In this document: positions 1-8,686 of the stretch, piece by piece | Numbering within the stretch: the first letter of the stretch is position 1 | Layout of the letters: each line of letters opens with the position of its first letter | DNA from: Winogradskyella sp046545555 | Lineage (GTDB): Bacteria; Bacteroidota; Bacteroidia; Flavobacteriales; Flavobacteriaceae | Assembly (NCBI RefSeq): GCF_046545555.1 | Contig: NZ_JBHZTH010000001.1 | Coordinates: 496,001-560,000 of the forward strand | Direction: 5' to 3' | DNA: 64,000 nucleotides | Translations under genes and position numbers: made by a program | Notes under the pieces: model-generated | What the model was told of the DNA's origin: nothing | Databases searched by the model: none | The model's input: the letters and a program-made list of their open reading frames with translations, nothing else

Positions 1-774
1 GAGCCAATTTTTAAGCTAAGGCAAATACCACCTCAAGTATTTGATGGATTTGCAACACGCAGTAGAATAGTATTAAAAATTGAAAAAGGTGATGTAGATG
101 CGTCTACAAAAATTGCAAATGATGTTTTTGCTAAACCGCAGACCGTTGCTGTTGTGACGGGAGAAAAAATGCAAGACATTATAACTCAGCTTAAAGAGAC
201 AAAAGCTAAAATTATTGACGCCTTTAACAAGGAAGAAGTAAAAGAAAAGCAAAGACGTATTAAGTTATCACTATTAGCGGATGAAAAAATGGAACAGCAA
301 TTAGGTTTTACAATTGATATTCCATCAGTTTATAGAATAGCAAAAGCTACAGATGATTTTTTCTGGATCAGAAAGAATTTAACTAGTAATAAAACTATTG
401 AAATCATGTTTTACGAAGTGCCATTAGAAACGATATCTCAAGGGGATAGTACGGTTGTGGATATCGTAAAAATGCGAGATAAAATCACAAAAACTAAAAT
501 TCCTGGAGAAGATGACATCTATATGTCTGTAGAAGATGCTTATGCTCCGTCCATGTTTAAAACAATTATAGATAACAAACCCGCTTATGAAGTAAGAGGT
601 CTATGGGAAATGAATGGTTTTACAGGAGCAGGTCCTTTCATTACTTATGCCATAGAGGATGAGGTTAATAAACGTTACCTCATTGCAGACGGTTATGTAT
701 ACGCACCATCTCTTAGTAAGAGCGAATATATTTTTGAATTAGAATCGATAATTAAATCGATAACTATTAAATAA
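1..774 (+). CDS. DUF4837 family protein, 5' end outside window
   Basis: The frame is open from base 1, so the gene begins upstream of the window and about 257 residues of its C-terminal part are visible. The first in-frame alternative start (GTG at 154) is probably internal. The visible sequence is a soluble mixed alpha/beta protein with no membrane segment and resembles the flavobacterial DUF4837 family, whose members are usually lipoproteins of about 330 residues. The signal peptide would lie outside the window. Function is unknown. The gene ends in a hairpin terminator shared with the convergent tatA. The family call comes from overall appearance and position only. Confidence 0.7.
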   Translation, partial: EPIFKLRQIPPQVFDGFATRSRIVLKIEKGDVDASTKIANDVFAKPQTVAVVTGEKMQDIITQLKETKAKIIDAFNKEEVKEKQRRIKLSLLADEKMEQQLGFTIDIPSVYRIAKATDDFFWIRKNLTSNKTIEIMFYEVPLETISQGDSTVVDIVKMRDKITKTKIPGEDDIYMSVEDAYAPSMFKTIIDNKPAYEVRGLWEMNGFTGAGPFITYAIEDEVNKRYLIADGYVYAPSLSKSEYIFELESIIKSITIK

Positions 775-777
775 AAA

Positions 778-806
778 AAAGCCAACTTCTTAAGTTGGCT
801 TTTTTA
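778..806. terminator. Bidirectional intrinsic terminator
   Basis: A perfect 8-bp stem (781-788 with 792-799, sequence GCCAACTT/AAGTTGGC) has a 3-base loop. It is preceded by a run of A and followed by a run of T, so it can terminate transcription of the DUF4837 gene on the plus strand and of tatA on the minus strand. Confidence 0.85.
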
Positions 807-823
807 TTGTTTTTTATTTAGGA

Positions 824-1006
824 TTACTCCTTGTCATTAATTTCATTAGGCTCTTCTTTACTAGCATCTTTAAATTCTTTGATACCGCTTCCAAGTCCTC
901 TCATTAATTCAGGAATTTTTCTACCACCAAAAAGTAATAAAATAACAACGACAACGAGGATTACTTGGGGCGCTCCAATCGCCAATGGGACAATACTTAA
1001 GCTCAT
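824..1006 (-). CDS. tatA: Sec-independent translocase subunit TatA/TatE
   Basis: TatA forms the pore-like assembly of the twin-arginine pathway in the inner membrane, which exports folded proteins. The 60-residue product has one N-terminal hydrophobic helix (about residues 8-25), then the family hinge FGGRKIPELMRGLGSGIKEF with an amphipathic helix, then an acidic tail. This is the expected TatA plan and size. I chose the ATG at 1006. The longer frame would start with TTG at 1027, which falls inside a TAnnTTTG promoter element read on this strand. tatC is not in the window. Confidence 0.9.
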   Translation of the reverse strand: MSLSIVPLAIGAPQVILVVVVILLLFGGRKIPELMRGLGSGIKEFKDASKEEPNEINDKE

Positions 1007-1024
1007 AATAATAAATTTAGAAGA

Positions 1025-1032
1025 CAAAGTTA
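1025..1032 (-). promoter_or_regulatory. -7 promoter element of tatA
   Basis: Read on the minus strand this is TAACTTTG, a full match to the Bacteroidota -7 element TAnnTTTG. It ends 18 bases before the tatA ATG. I see no convincing -33 element at the usual spacing. Confidence 0.5.
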
Positions 1033-1106
1033 GTAATTATAGTTTAAATATAACGCAGTAAACCCAACTTTAGCACTTTAAGACACCGCTATTTCACTAT
1101 TTTAAT

Positions 1107-1114
1107 TAATTTTG
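1107..1114 (+). promoter_or_regulatory. -7 promoter element of the M23 peptidase operon
   Basis: TAATTTTG matches TAnnTTTG and ends only 5 bases before the ATG at 1120. If it is used, the transcript would start at or next to the start codon and be almost leaderless. Confidence 0.5.
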
Positions 1115-1119
1115 TTAAG

Positions 1120-1989
1120 ATGGCAGAAAAGAAGAAGAAAGAAAAAAAACTGGCTAAAAAACTACTTCACAAGTATCGCCTTGTTGTTTTAAACGAAGAT
1201 ACTTTTGAAGAGCGGTTTGCCATTAAACTTACAAGGCTTAATGTGTTTGTATTAACATCTTTATCTGCTATTTTTTTAGTCTTTTTTACAATTTTATTAA
1301 TTGCTTTTACACCGCTACGCGAGTACATTCCAGGGTATTCCTCTGCAAAATTAAAAAAACAAGCTTCTATTTTAAATTATAAAACAGACTCTCTTGTTAA
1401 CGAATTAGAGGTTAATAAGCAATATTATGCCTCAATCAGAAAGGTATTAACTGGTGATGTAAAGACAGTAGATTTTAATAGAGATTCTATTATCGAAGCT
1501 GCAAAAAATGATATTGATATTTTACAGGTATCTACAAATAAAGAGGACTCACTATTAAGAGAGAAGGTTGAAAAAGAAGATAAATATAATTTGTTTGATG
1601 ACTCTTCTAATCAGTCTAATTTTGTTTTATTTCCTCCGGTTAATGGAACAATTTCTGAAGAGTATGATATAGAAGAAAGGCATTATGCTGTCGATGTTGT
1701 AGTAGCATCAAACACACCAGTTAAGGCTACAGCCGATGGTACTGTGATTTTTGCAGAATGGACTGTAGAAACAGGTTACGTTGTTATTTTAGAGCATAAC
1801 CAAGAATTGATTTCTGTATACAAACACAATTCAGCTATCACAAAAACACAAGGAGATTTGGTAAAAGCAGGTGAGGTTATTGCTTTGTCTGGTAATACAG
1901 GAGAATTAAGTACAGGACCACATTTACATTTTGAACTTTGGAGTAAAGGTTACCCAGTAAACCCAACTAATTTTATTGATTTTAGATAA
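1120..1989 (+). CDS. M23 family (LytM-type) metallopeptidase, membrane anchored
   Basis: Predicted zinc endopeptidase acting on peptidoglycan cross-links from the periplasmic side of the inner membrane. A basic cytoplasmic N-terminus (1-40) is followed by one membrane helix (about 43-63), a linker with coiled-coil character (70-160), and a C-terminal LytM domain (170-289). The zinc and catalytic residues look complete: H188 and D192 in HxxxD, H236, and H268-L-H270 in the GPHLHFELW motif. The enzyme should therefore be active, unlike the LytM protein at 56.7 kb. Its stop overlaps the start of the next gene by one base, which suggests translational coupling. Confidence 0.88.
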   Translation: MAEKKKKEKKLAKKLLHKYRLVVLNEDTFEERFAIKLTRLNVFVLTSLSAIFLVFFTILLIAFTPLREYIPGYSSAKLKKQASILNYKTDSLVNELEVNKQYYASIRKVLTGDVKTVDFNRDSIIEAAKNDIDILQVSTNKEDSLLREKVEKEDKYNLFDDSSNQSNFVLFPPVNGTISEEYDIEERHYAVDVVVASNTPVKATADGTVIFAEWTVETGYVVILEHNQELISVYKHNSAITKTQGDLVKAGEVIALSGNTGELSTGPHLHFELWSKGYPVNPTNFIDFR

Positions 1990-3491
1990 TGCCATCTTTT
2001 AAAGCAGCACTCTCAAAACCATTTGCTAAATATATTTCAAAACGCGTTAAAAAATGGGCTTCAAATCCTATTGAAACTCAAGAAAAAGTGTTTCAAAATT
2101 TAATATTGAACGCCAGACATACTGTTTTTGGTAAAGATCATAATTTCGAAGCTATACAAACTTATAAAGACTTTAAAACACAAGTTCCAATAAGAGATTA
2201 TGAGGATTTAAAGCCATATGTGGAGCGTGTTGTGTCTGGAGAGGAAGATATACTTTGGAAAGGTAAACCGCTTTATTTTGCTAAGACTTCTGGGACGACA
2301 TCGGGCTCAAAATATATTCCCATAACTAAAGAAAGTATGCCAACTCACGTTGAGGCGGCTAGAAACGCCATTTTATTGTATATCAATGAAACTGGTAAAA
2401 CAAATTTTGTGGATGGTAAAATGATATTTCTGCAAGGTAGCCCAATTCTTAAAGAACAAAACGGAATTAAGCTAGGACGACTATCTGGTATTGTGGCGCA
2501 TTACGTCCCAAAATATCTTCAAAGAAATAGAATGCCATCCTTAAAAACTAATTGCATCGAGGATTGGGAGACTAAAGTTGATGCTATTGTTGAGGAAACA
2601 TTGAGTGAAAATATGACTATCATTTCAGGAATTCCTTCTTGGGTTCAGATGTATTTTGAAAAGCTCACTGAAAAATCTGGTGAGAAAGTAGGTGAGGTTT
2701 TTAAAAATTTCAACCTATTTATTTTTGGCGGCGTGAACTATGAACCCTACAGAGCAAAATTTGAAAATCTTATAGGAAGGAAAGTTGATAGTATAGAACT
2801 GTATCCTGCAAGTGAAGGTTTTTTTGCTTTTCAAGATAAACAAGGTGAAAAAGGGATGTTACTTCAATTAAATTCTGGTATTTTTTATGAATTCATTGAA
2901 GCAGATGAGTTTTTTGAAAAAAACGCCAAGCGTATTACCCTTAAGGATGTGGAGCTTAATATAAATTATGTGATGATAATTTCGACTACAGCTGGTTTAT
3001 GGGCATATAATATTGGTGATACAATTCAGTTTACTTGTTTAAGGCCCTTTAGAGTCATTGTTAGTGGCCGCATTAAGCATTTTATTTCAGCATTTGGGGA
3101 GCACGTTATAGGTAAAGAGGTAGAGCAAGCTCTAAAGGAAGCAATAGAAAACACTTCTGTTTCTGTGAATGAATTTTCAGTTGCACCACAAATAAACCCT
3201 AAAGAGGGTTTACCCTATCACGAGTGGTTTATAGAGTTTGAAAATGAACCAGATAACATACTAATATTTATTGAGGACTTAGAAAAATCCTTACAAGAAC
3301 AGAATAGTTATTATTTAGATTTAATAACCGGAAAAGTTTTACAATCTTTAAAAATAACCAAGGTTAAAAAAGAAGGGTTTCAAACTTATATGAAGTCTAT
3401 TGGAAAGCTGGGCGGCCAAAATAAAATACCAAGATTAGCCAATGACCGCAAGATAGCTGATAAAATGTATGAACTTCAATTAACTAAATAA
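1989..3491 (+). CDS. GH3-like acyl-adenylating enzyme
   Basis: A 500-residue member of the GH3 branch of the ANL (adenylate-forming) superfamily. The plant founders join amino acids to auxin or jasmonate through an acyl-AMP intermediate; bacterial substrates are mostly unknown. The ATP-binding loop TSGTTSG lies near residues 100-106, and the A5-like motif LYPASEGFFAF lies near 275. The C-terminal part has GH3-type features such as the SAFGEHVIGKEVE segment. No signal peptide or membrane helix is seen, so it should be cytoplasmic. It is coupled by a one-base overlap to the M23 gene and is followed by the DUF6909-type gene. The family call is firm; the reaction is not known. Confidence 0.85.
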   Translation: MPSFKAALSKPFAKYISKRVKKWASNPIETQEKVFQNLILNARHTVFGKDHNFEAIQTYKDFKTQVPIRDYEDLKPYVERVVSGEEDILWKGKPLYFAKTSGTTSGSKYIPITKESMPTHVEAARNAILLYINETGKTNFVDGKMIFLQGSPILKEQNGIKLGRLSGIVAHYVPKYLQRNRMPSLKTNCIEDWETKVDAIVEETLSENMTIISGIPSWVQMYFEKLTEKSGEKVGEVFKNFNLFIFGGVNYEPYRAKFENLIGRKVDSIELYPASEGFFAFQDKQGEKGMLLQLNSGIFYEFIEADEFFEKNAKRITLKDVELNINYVMIISTTAGLWAYNIGDTIQFTCLRPFRVIVSGRIKHFISAFGEHVIGKEVEQALKEAIENTSVSVNEFSVAPQINPKEGLPYHEWFIEFENEPDNILIFIEDLEKSLQEQNSYYLDLITGKVLQSLKITKVKKEGFQTYMKSIGKLGGQNKIPRLANDRKIADKMYELQLTK

Positions 3492-3494
3492 CCC

Positions 3495-3502
3495 TATATT
3501 TG
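3495..3502 (+). promoter_or_regulatory. -7 promoter element before the DUF6909-type gene
   Basis: TATATTTG matches TAnnTTTG and ends 14 bases before the ATG at 3517, overlapping the end of the GH3-like gene region. It could give the downstream gene its own promoter with a short leader. Confidence 0.5.
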
Positions 3503-3516
3503 CAGGTTAAAATAGT

Positions 3517-5208
3517 ATGAGTACAACCAAAAAGAAACACGAAAGAACAAGGGCTCAAGAGAGCTCTAGCGCCATAGAACGCATGTATATCACAATGCGT
3601 CACTTATTTAATAGGGGCTTTTATAAACCTATGGGAGTTTCAGGTGAAACACTTCGTGAAGCTTTACTTTTATTAAGACCAGAAATTTACGGCTCTATAG
3701 GGGAAGAAAAAGCAGAGTTGGAAGGTTTATTGTATGTAATCGATCGTCTACCAGAAGGTATTGAAGAATGTACATTTATAAACCTCACTAGTGATGAAGG
3801 CTATGCTAATTCTCACTTTCTGCCCATTATACCACCAAAACGAAGACGTAATTGTTATCGCATTGATGATGAGCAAATGAATATTGAGATTACAAGAGGA
3901 CGTTCTGAAATTTATGATATTCTTACTCATCTTACATTTTTATTTGTTGAATCTCACAAAATAAGTAAGCGCATTATTATAGATGAAGAAGGTGCAACCG
4001 TTAGAGATTGGCAAAAATTAGAAAGCGCTGTAACATCGAAAAAAAAGCTTACGCAAAAAGAGCGTGAAATTGCGATTACGCATACAGCTAATATTCTGGG
4101 CAGGACTTTTAATGAATTAACAGAAGCTTATCCTAAATTCGCTACTGAAAATCAACCAGAACGCCTACTTCATATCGTTTATTGGTTGGGTAAATTAGCT
4201 ATAGAAGAAGTTGTAAATAATAATAAACGCACCATAACTTTTAGTCCAGTTTTAAGAGAACGTTTAGGACATCATATTCATGGTGAGGTTTGGGCAGATA
4301 CAATAAAGTCTACACTCTCCAAAAATGGTTTATTAGAACGACCAATTCACATCATAAGCGCTAATATGCATAGTGTAATGAATTCTATTTTTGCAAAAGG
4401 CACATTAAAAAATACGGATTCTAAAAAGAACATCTTTGATTTTTATGAGACTTTGAGTAGTTCAAAAAGTCACGCCTTACGCAATAAAGTAGAAAAATTA
4501 GCGTTGCAAAGCGGAATGATTTATATTAAAGATACTTCGGGAACAAATATTGATGTTCAAATCTTTGATACTGATAAAATAGATTTTTCTCAAACAGAAT
4601 TTAAATATTTAGAGGAAGAGACAGATAAGAAAGCCGTTATCTTTGTAATGGATTATGCCTTTGGTGAGCAAGCCTATGAAACTCTTGATGAATTTCTTAA
4701 GCCTGTAAAGGTTAATGAAAAAAAAATTCATTTAGATGTTAAATCTATTTCAATAATGGGCAAGGCAGGTATTTTAGAAGGTGGAAAGGGAGATGTAATG
4801 ATTCCGGCCGCACATATTTTTGAAGGTACAGCAGATAATTATCCATTTAAAAATGAGCTAAGTAAAAACGATTTGTTAGATTGCGGAGTAGATGTTTTTG
4901 AAGGCACAATGATTACTGTTTTAGGAACTTCGTTACAAAATAAGGAGATTTTAAAATTCTTTAAAAATTCTACTTGGAATGTTATTGGTCTTGAGATGGA
5001 GGGCGCGCATTACCAAAAAGCCATACAAGCAGCTTCAAAGGTTAGGGGTAGTATAAACGAAGATGTTAAGGTAAGGTATGCATATTATGCTAGTGACAAT
5101 CCATTAGAAACGGGAAGTACCTTAGCTTCTGGTGGTCTTGGAACTTCCGGAGTTAAGCCAACATATGTGATAACAAAAAAGATACTAGAACAAATATTTA
5201 ATTCATAA
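3517..5208 (+). CDS. DUF6909-type protein with nucleoside-phosphorylase-like C-terminal domain
   Basis: A 563-residue cytoplasmic protein. The N-terminal two thirds are helical and basic and match nothing I can name beyond the uncharacterised Bacteroidota family DUF6909. The C-terminal part (about 405-563) resembles the PNP/UDP nucleosidase and phosphorylase fold. It has GDVMIPAAHIFEG, then GLEMEGAHYQKAI (E493, M494, E495, like the ribose-binding EMEGA signature), then YYASDNPLE with D527 where the family's catalytic Asp is expected. The spacing from E495 to D527 (32) is longer than the roughly 23 of MTA/SAH nucleosidase, so activity is uncertain. It lies 25 bases after the GH3-like gene and 3 bases before the Wzz-like gene. 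Confidence 0.65.
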   Translation: MSTTKKKHERTRAQESSSAIERMYITMRHLFNRGFYKPMGVSGETLREALLLLRPEIYGSIGEEKAELEGLLYVIDRLPEGIEECTFINLTSDEGYANSHFLPIIPPKRRRNCYRIDDEQMNIEITRGRSEIYDILTHLTFLFVESHKISKRIIIDEEGATVRDWQKLESAVTSKKKLTQKEREIAITHTANILGRTFNELTEAYPKFATENQPERLLHIVYWLGKLAIEEVVNNNKRTITFSPVLRERLGHHIHGEVWADTIKSTLSKNGLLERPIHIISANMHSVMNSIFAKGTLKNTDSKKNIFDFYETLSSSKSHALRNKVEKLALQSGMIYIKDTSGTNIDVQIFDTDKIDFSQTEFKYLEEETDKKAVIFVMDYAFGEQAYETLDEFLKPVKVNEKKIHLDVKSISIMGKAGILEGGKGDVMIPAAHIFEGTADNYPFKNELSKNDLLDCGVDVFEGTMITVLGTSLQNKEILKFFKNSTWNVIGLEMEGAHYQKAIQAASKVRGSINEDVKVRYAYYASDNPLETGSTLASGGLGTSGVKPTYVITKKILEQIFNS

Positions 5209-5211
5209 AAA

Positions 5212-6264
5212 ATGAGTGAAAAATCACCACAAGAATCTCAAAACGAGGAAGTTGATTTAGGAGTGTTGTTTAAAGCAATAGGAGAATCATTTGAAAAGTT
5301 ATTTCGATTTATAAGCAATATCTTCAAAGGCACTTTTTCATTAATTATTTTAGCTCTAAAGCCAATTGTAAATAATTTTAAGTTAGTTGCGATAATATTA
5401 ATGGTTTCCGCATTAGTTGGTTTCTTCATTGAAAAAGTAAAAGAGCCAGTTTACGTTGCAGATATGTTGGTTCGCCCATATTACGACTCAAAGTATCAAC
5501 TGTCAAATAATGTCAATTATTTTAACGCTTTAATTGGTTCAAAAAACTACGCTGAATTATCTGTGATTTTTGAAATTGATAGTTCAACAACTGCAAAAGA
5601 GTTATTAGGTTTTGATATTGAGATTGGCCCAGAAACGCAAAATGATTTAATTAAAGAGTATGATGATTATATAAAATCTCTTGATAGCACTTTAGCCGTT
5701 GATGTAACTTACGAAGACTTTATTAGCAATAGAGACATATTAGCTGGAAGAATTTTTTCTATTAAGGCAAAGTCCACTAGTAATAATGTTTTTCCTAGTT
5801 TAGAGAAAGGGTTTATTAAAACGTTAGAAAATGAATATTCAATAAAATTAAAAAAGAGAACAGACTCAATACGTAAAGTCAAAAGAAAAAGTTATTTAGA
5901 TGAGTTGGAAAGGGTTGAAAATCTTCAAAAAACGTATTTAGACATCAAAAAGACGGAGTCAGAAAAAGATCTTGTAAAAGTTGCAGGAGGAGTATTACCC
6001 CTAATACAAGAAAAAACAGAAACAAAAGAGTTTGAGCTTTTTAAAGAGGAATTGAAAATAAGAGGTGCATTAAGACTTATTGAGGAAGAAATGGTTGATG
6101 AAGGTCAATATTATGACATATTATCAAGTTTTGAAGAAGTAGGTGCAAAAGAAAAAGACTTTTTTGAGGAGTACTCGATTATCTTTCCGGCTTTGGCCTT
6201 AATAATTTTAATATTGGGTTATAGTTTTATCAAAGTTTTTAAGTTCATTAAGGAATATGAGTAA
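5212..6264 (+). CDS. Wzz-like two-helix inner membrane protein
   Basis: Unrecognised 350-residue protein with the topology of a polysaccharide co-polymerase. A cytoplasmic N-terminus is followed by a membrane helix (about 57-74), a large periplasmic region with coiled-coil character (160-260), and a second membrane helix near the C-terminus (about 322-342). I do not see the Pro/Gly-rich motif typical of Wzz next to the second helix. Its start is 3 bases after the previous gene, and its stop overlaps rfbB by 8 bases. Opening a Wzx/Wzy cluster, a role in chain-length control is plausible but inferred from topology and position only. Confidence 0.6.
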   Translation: MSEKSPQESQNEEVDLGVLFKAIGESFEKLFRFISNIFKGTFSLIILALKPIVNNFKLVAIILMVSALVGFFIEKVKEPVYVADMLVRPYYDSKYQLSNNVNYFNALIGSKNYAELSVIFEIDSSTTAKELLGFDIEIGPETQNDLIKEYDDYIKSLDSTLAVDVTYEDFISNRDILAGRIFSIKAKSTSNNVFPSLEKGFIKTLENEYSIKLKKRTDSIRKVKRKSYLDELERVENLQKTYLDIKKTESEKDLVKVAGGVLPLIQEKTETKEFELFKEELKIRGALRLIEEEMVDEGQYYDILSSFEEVGAKEKDFFEEYSIIFPALALIILILGYSFIKVFKFIKEYE

Positions 6265-7279
6265 GACCCAAACTTTATTAGTAACTGGTGGAGCTGGTTT
6301 TATAGGGTCAAATTTTATAACTTATTTATTAGAAAACTACAGAGACATTAAAGTTGTAAATTTAGATAAGCTTACCTATGCTGGTGAGCTTTCTAATTTA
6401 AGTGAATTAGTAAATAATGTTAACTATACATTTGTAAAAGGTGATATTTGTGACACAGAGTTAATTAACTCACTATTTCAAACACATACGTTTACAGGTA
6501 TTATCCATTTTGCAGCAGAGTCTCATGTAGATAATTCAATAAAAAACCCTGACGCCTTTATAAACACAAATGTTTATGGAACATTTAATTTACTCAATGT
6601 CGCTAGAAAATATTGGATGAATTCTCCCTTTATTTTCAAAGAAGGATGTGAAAAAAATAGATTTCATCATATATCTACTGATGAGGTGTATGGAACTTTA
6701 GGCGAAATAGGTTTATTTACAGAAGAGACTCCTTACGCACCAAACAGTCCATATAGCGCGTCAAAAGCCTCATCAGATTTTATTGTTAGGAGCTATTACC
6801 ATACTTACGGAATGAATGTCGTTACCTCTAATTGCAGTAATAACTACGGCCCAAAGCAGCATAACGAAAAGTTAATACCAACAGTAATAAGAAAGGCAAT
6901 TAACAACGAGAAAATACCAATATATGGTGATGGAAAAAACATAAGAGATTGGCTTTATGTAGAAGACCATTGTAGAGGTATAGATTTAGTATATCGTAAG
7001 GGATTACCTGGAGAGACTTATAATATTGGAGGAAAAAATGAAAGAGATAATCTTCATATAGCTAATAAAATTTGCGAGATTCTCGATGAAATAAAACCAA
7101 AAAACACATCTTATTTAGATCAAATTACTTTTGTTAAAGACAGACCCGGACATGATTTCAGATATGCAATTGATGCTTCTAAAATAGAGAATAATCTAGG
7201 TTGGAAAGCAATAGAAAATTTTGAGACCGGTATAATTAAAACTGTTAATTGGTATCTCAATAAATACGAATTATTATGA
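6257..7279 (+). CDS. rfbB: dTDP-glucose 4,6-dehydratase
   Basis: Second step of dTDP-L-rhamnose synthesis: oxidation, dehydration and reduction of dTDP-glucose to the 4-keto-6-deoxy sugar, using bound NAD. This is an extended SDR enzyme of 340 residues. The nucleotide-binding GGAGFIGS is at 11-18, the catalytic TDE triad at 141-143 and YSASK (Y166, K170) follow. The length fits RmlB. It overlaps the preceding gene by 8 bases and rfbA by 4. With rfbA, rfbC and rfbD it forms a complete four-gene rhamnose set in the order B-A-C-D. Confidence 0.96.
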   Translation: MSKTQTLLVTGGAGFIGSNFITYLLENYRDIKVVNLDKLTYAGELSNLSELVNNVNYTFVKGDICDTELINSLFQTHTFTGIIHFAAESHVDNSIKNPDAFINTNVYGTFNLLNVARKYWMNSPFIFKEGCEKNRFHHISTDEVYGTLGEIGLFTEETPYAPNSPYSASKASSDFIVRSYYHTYGMNVVTSNCSNNYGPKQHNEKLIPTVIRKAINNEKIPIYGDGKNIRDWLYVEDHCRGIDLVYRKGLPGETYNIGGKNERDNLHIANKICEILDEIKPKNTSYLDQITFVKDRPGHDFRYAIDASKIENNLGWKAIENFETGIIKTVNWYLNKYELL

Positions 7280-8139
7280 AAGGAATAGTATTAGCAGGTG
7301 GTTCGGGCACAAGATTACATCCGCTTACTTTAGCAGTTAGCAAACAACTTATGCCTATTTATGATAAGCCAATGATATATTACCCTATTTCTACTTTAAT
7401 GTGGTCTGGTATTAAAGATATACTTATTATTTCTACACCATCAGATTTATCACTCTTTAAAAAGTTACTTGGTGATGGAAAGAAGTATGGATGTAGTTTT
7501 AATTATGCAGAACAAGAATCTCCTAATGGTTTGGCAGAGGCCTTTATAATTGGTGAAGAGTTTATCGGAGATGACAAGGTTGCTTTAATTTTAGGTGATA
7601 ATATTTTTTATGGTACAGGCTTGTCTGATTTGCTGCAGAAAAATAATGATCCAAATGGAGGTATTATTTATGCTTATCATGTCCATGATCCTGAGCGCTA
7701 TGGTGTTATAGAATTTGATGATGATGGTTTTGCTGTTTCTATAGAGGAGAAGCCTAAAAAACCTAAATCTAATTACGCAGTACCTGGAATTTATTTTTAC
7801 GACAATTCTGTGGTTGAAATTGCTAAAAGTATAAAGCCTAGTGATAGAGGTGAGTTAGAGATCACTGACATTAACAAAGCATATTTAGCTCAAGGAAAAT
7901 TAAGTGTTAGTGTATTAGATAAAGGCACAGCATGGTTAGACACAGGTACTTTTAAATCATTAATGCAGGCATCACAGTTTGTACAGGTTATAGAAGAACG
8001 ACAAGGTTTAAAGATTGGCGCTATTGAAGAAGCTGCCTATAGAATGGGGTATATTAATGAAGCTCAATTTAAAGAGGTTATTAAGCCACTTACTAAAAGT
8101 GGTTACGGTAGACATCTTTTAGGTTTATTAGGAGATTAA
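7276..8139 (+). CDS. rfbA: Glucose-1-phosphate thymidylyltransferase
   Basis: First step of the rhamnose pathway: joins dTTP and glucose-1-phosphate to make dTDP-glucose. The 287-residue nucleotidyltransferase has the signature GGSGTRLHPLT at residues 8-18. Metal and sugar binding motifs of the RmlA family follow, including LILGDNIFYG and the EEKPKKPKSNYAV segment. The length matches the short RmlA type. It overlaps rfbB by 4 bases and ends 1 base before rfbC. Confidence 0.96.
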   Translation: MKGIVLAGGSGTRLHPLTLAVSKQLMPIYDKPMIYYPISTLMWSGIKDILIISTPSDLSLFKKLLGDGKKYGCSFNYAEQESPNGLAEAFIIGEEFIGDDKVALILGDNIFYGTGLSDLLQKNNDPNGGIIYAYHVHDPERYGVIEFDDDGFAVSIEEKPKKPKSNYAVPGIYFYDNSVVEIAKSIKPSDRGELEITDINKAYLAQGKLSVSVLDKGTAWLDTGTFKSLMQASQFVQVIEERQGLKIGAIEEAAYRMGYINEAQFKEVIKPLTKSGYGRHLLGLLGD

Positions 8140-8140
8140 T

Positions 8141-8686
8141 ATGACGGTACAGGAAACTAAATTAGAGGGTTGCTTTATAATTCAGCCGCAGATTTTTGAA
8201 GATAAAAGAGGTTATTTTTTAGAAAGTTTTAATAGCAAAGAATTTTATAAAGTCACTGGCATAAAAGTTGATTTTTTGCAGGATAACGAATCACAGTCGT
8301 CAAAAGGAGTATTAAGAGGTTTACATTATCAAAAAGGAAAGTATGCTCAGGCAAAGCTAGTTAGGGTAATAAAAGGAAAAGTATTAGATGTTGTAGTAGA
8401 TCTAAGACAAAACTCAAAAACATTTGGCCAATATGTTTCAATAGAATTGTCAGAAGAAAACAAAATACAAGTTTTTGTACCTAGAGGCTTTGCTCATGGG
8501 TTCTTAGTCCTAGAAGATCATTCTATTTTTAGTTATAAATGCGATAATTACTACAACAAGGATGCGGAGTCAGGCATTATTTTTAATGATAGAGATTTAA
8601 ATATAGATTGGTATTATCCCAAAGAAGATTTAATTATTTCTGATAAAGATTTAATTTTACCAACGCTTAAAAATGCTGATTTATGA
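8141..8686 (+). CDS. rfbC: dTDP-4-dehydrorhamnose 3,5-epimerase
   Basis: Third rhamnose step: double epimerisation at C3 and C5 of dTDP-4-keto-6-deoxyglucose. It is a cupin of 181 residues. The active-site histidine H62 lies in LRGLHYQ, H119 in VPRGFAHGF, and Y132 in FSYKCDNYY sits where the family's catalytic tyrosine is expected. It starts one base after rfbA and overlaps rfbD by 4 bases. Confidence 0.95.
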   Translation: MTVQETKLEGCFIIQPQIFEDKRGYFLESFNSKEFYKVTGIKVDFLQDNESQSSKGVLRGLHYQKGKYAQAKLVRVIKGKVLDVVVDLRQNSKTFGQYVSIELSEENKIQVFVPRGFAHGFLVLEDHSIFSYKCDNYYNKDAESGIIFNDRDLNIDWYYPKEDLIISDKDLILPTLKNADL

